Origin: JAFGCY01 sp964609245
GTDB taxonomy: Bacteria; 4484-113; JAFGCY01
DNA length: 5,270 nucleotides
Assembly: GCA_964609245.1 (NCBI GenBank)
Contig: CAZSSB010000089.1
Span: 1-5,270, forward strand
Reading direction: 5' to 3'
This document shows, in pieces, positions 5,236-5,270 of the stretch. How positions within the stretch are numbered: position 1 is the first letter of the stretch; every line of letters begins with the position of its first letter. Both the position numbers and the translations under genes were made by a program. Below the pieces are notes generated by a model. That model was given only the letters and a program-made list of their open reading frames with translations. It had not been told where the DNA came from and ran no database searches.

Positions 5236-5270
5236 GTGCGCGCGTGCGCGCGCATGGAGGCTGTTTTTTT
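5236..5270. other. 21-nt alternating purine/pyrimidine tract with 8-bp hairpin, then edge poly-T
   Basis: From 5236 to 5256 every base alternates purine and pyrimidine (mostly GC steps), a composition prone to Z-DNA. Within it TGCGCGCG (5237-5244) pairs with CGCGCGCA (5247-5254). Seven Ts occupy 5264-5270 at the window edge. A plus-strand terminator is conceivable, but the hairpin and T-run are separated by about 9 nt and no plus-strand gene precedes it, so I do not call one. A run of seven Gs lies nearby at 5214-5220. Confidence 0.4.

Noticed and set aside
1..5270. CRISPR array, tRNA, rRNA or insertion sequence
   Set aside because: No regularly spaced long repeats, no tRNA-like cloverleaf, and no transposase or terminal inverted repeats were seen. 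The only repeats are the short clusters reported.

Overview
This window looks like the DNA-packaging end of the head module of a tailed double-stranded DNA phage or prophage (Caudoviricetes). All convincing genes lie on the minus strand, so the region reads from right to left. The DNA is very GC-rich with strong G/C preference at third codon positions, which suggests a high-GC bacterial host. The sequence does not identify a phylum. No integrase, repressor, tRNA or host gene is present to show whether this is a free phage or a prophage. All family assignments come from recalled motifs and gene order, not from a database search.

Layout from right to left along transcription. (1) The 5152-5270 leader holds three GGGACAC repeats, an AT-rich spot, a 21-nt alternating purine/pyrimidine tract and an edge poly-T run. 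(2) Two small overlapping genes follow: a very basic 69-aa protein (4939-5148) and an 84-aa protein with an HTH-like C-terminal half (4688-4942). (3) A 292-bp stretch (4396-4687) has no convincing gene but has repeat clusters at both ends: tandem 11-mers plus two 21-bp-phased palindromes at 4630-4688, and five CGGGCA[C/G] heptamers at 4414-4472. A GC-rich hairpin lies between them. (4) A 280-aa protein follows that is probably the small terminase subunit or a functional equivalent (3553-4395). (5) The large terminase subunit (1788-3560) has both ATPase and nuclease motifs. (6) A 75-aa protein of unknown function comes next (1561-1788). (7) A Mu gp29-like (DUF935) portal protein starts at 1567 and runs off the left edge.

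The four packaging genes are tightly coupled. Each start overlaps the preceding stop by 1-8 nt, and TerL, the 75-aa gene and the portal gene each have a good Shine-Dalgarno sequence. The expected roles are: the TerS candidate recognises phage DNA, TerL cuts and pumps it, and the portal forms the vertex ring through which it enters the head. The order TerL then DUF935 portal matches Mu-like phages, but the 75-aa gene inserted between them and the repeat-rich gap upstream of TerS are notable. The most interesting unexplained structure is that gap, which could be a packaging-initiation (cos/pac-like) or operator region.
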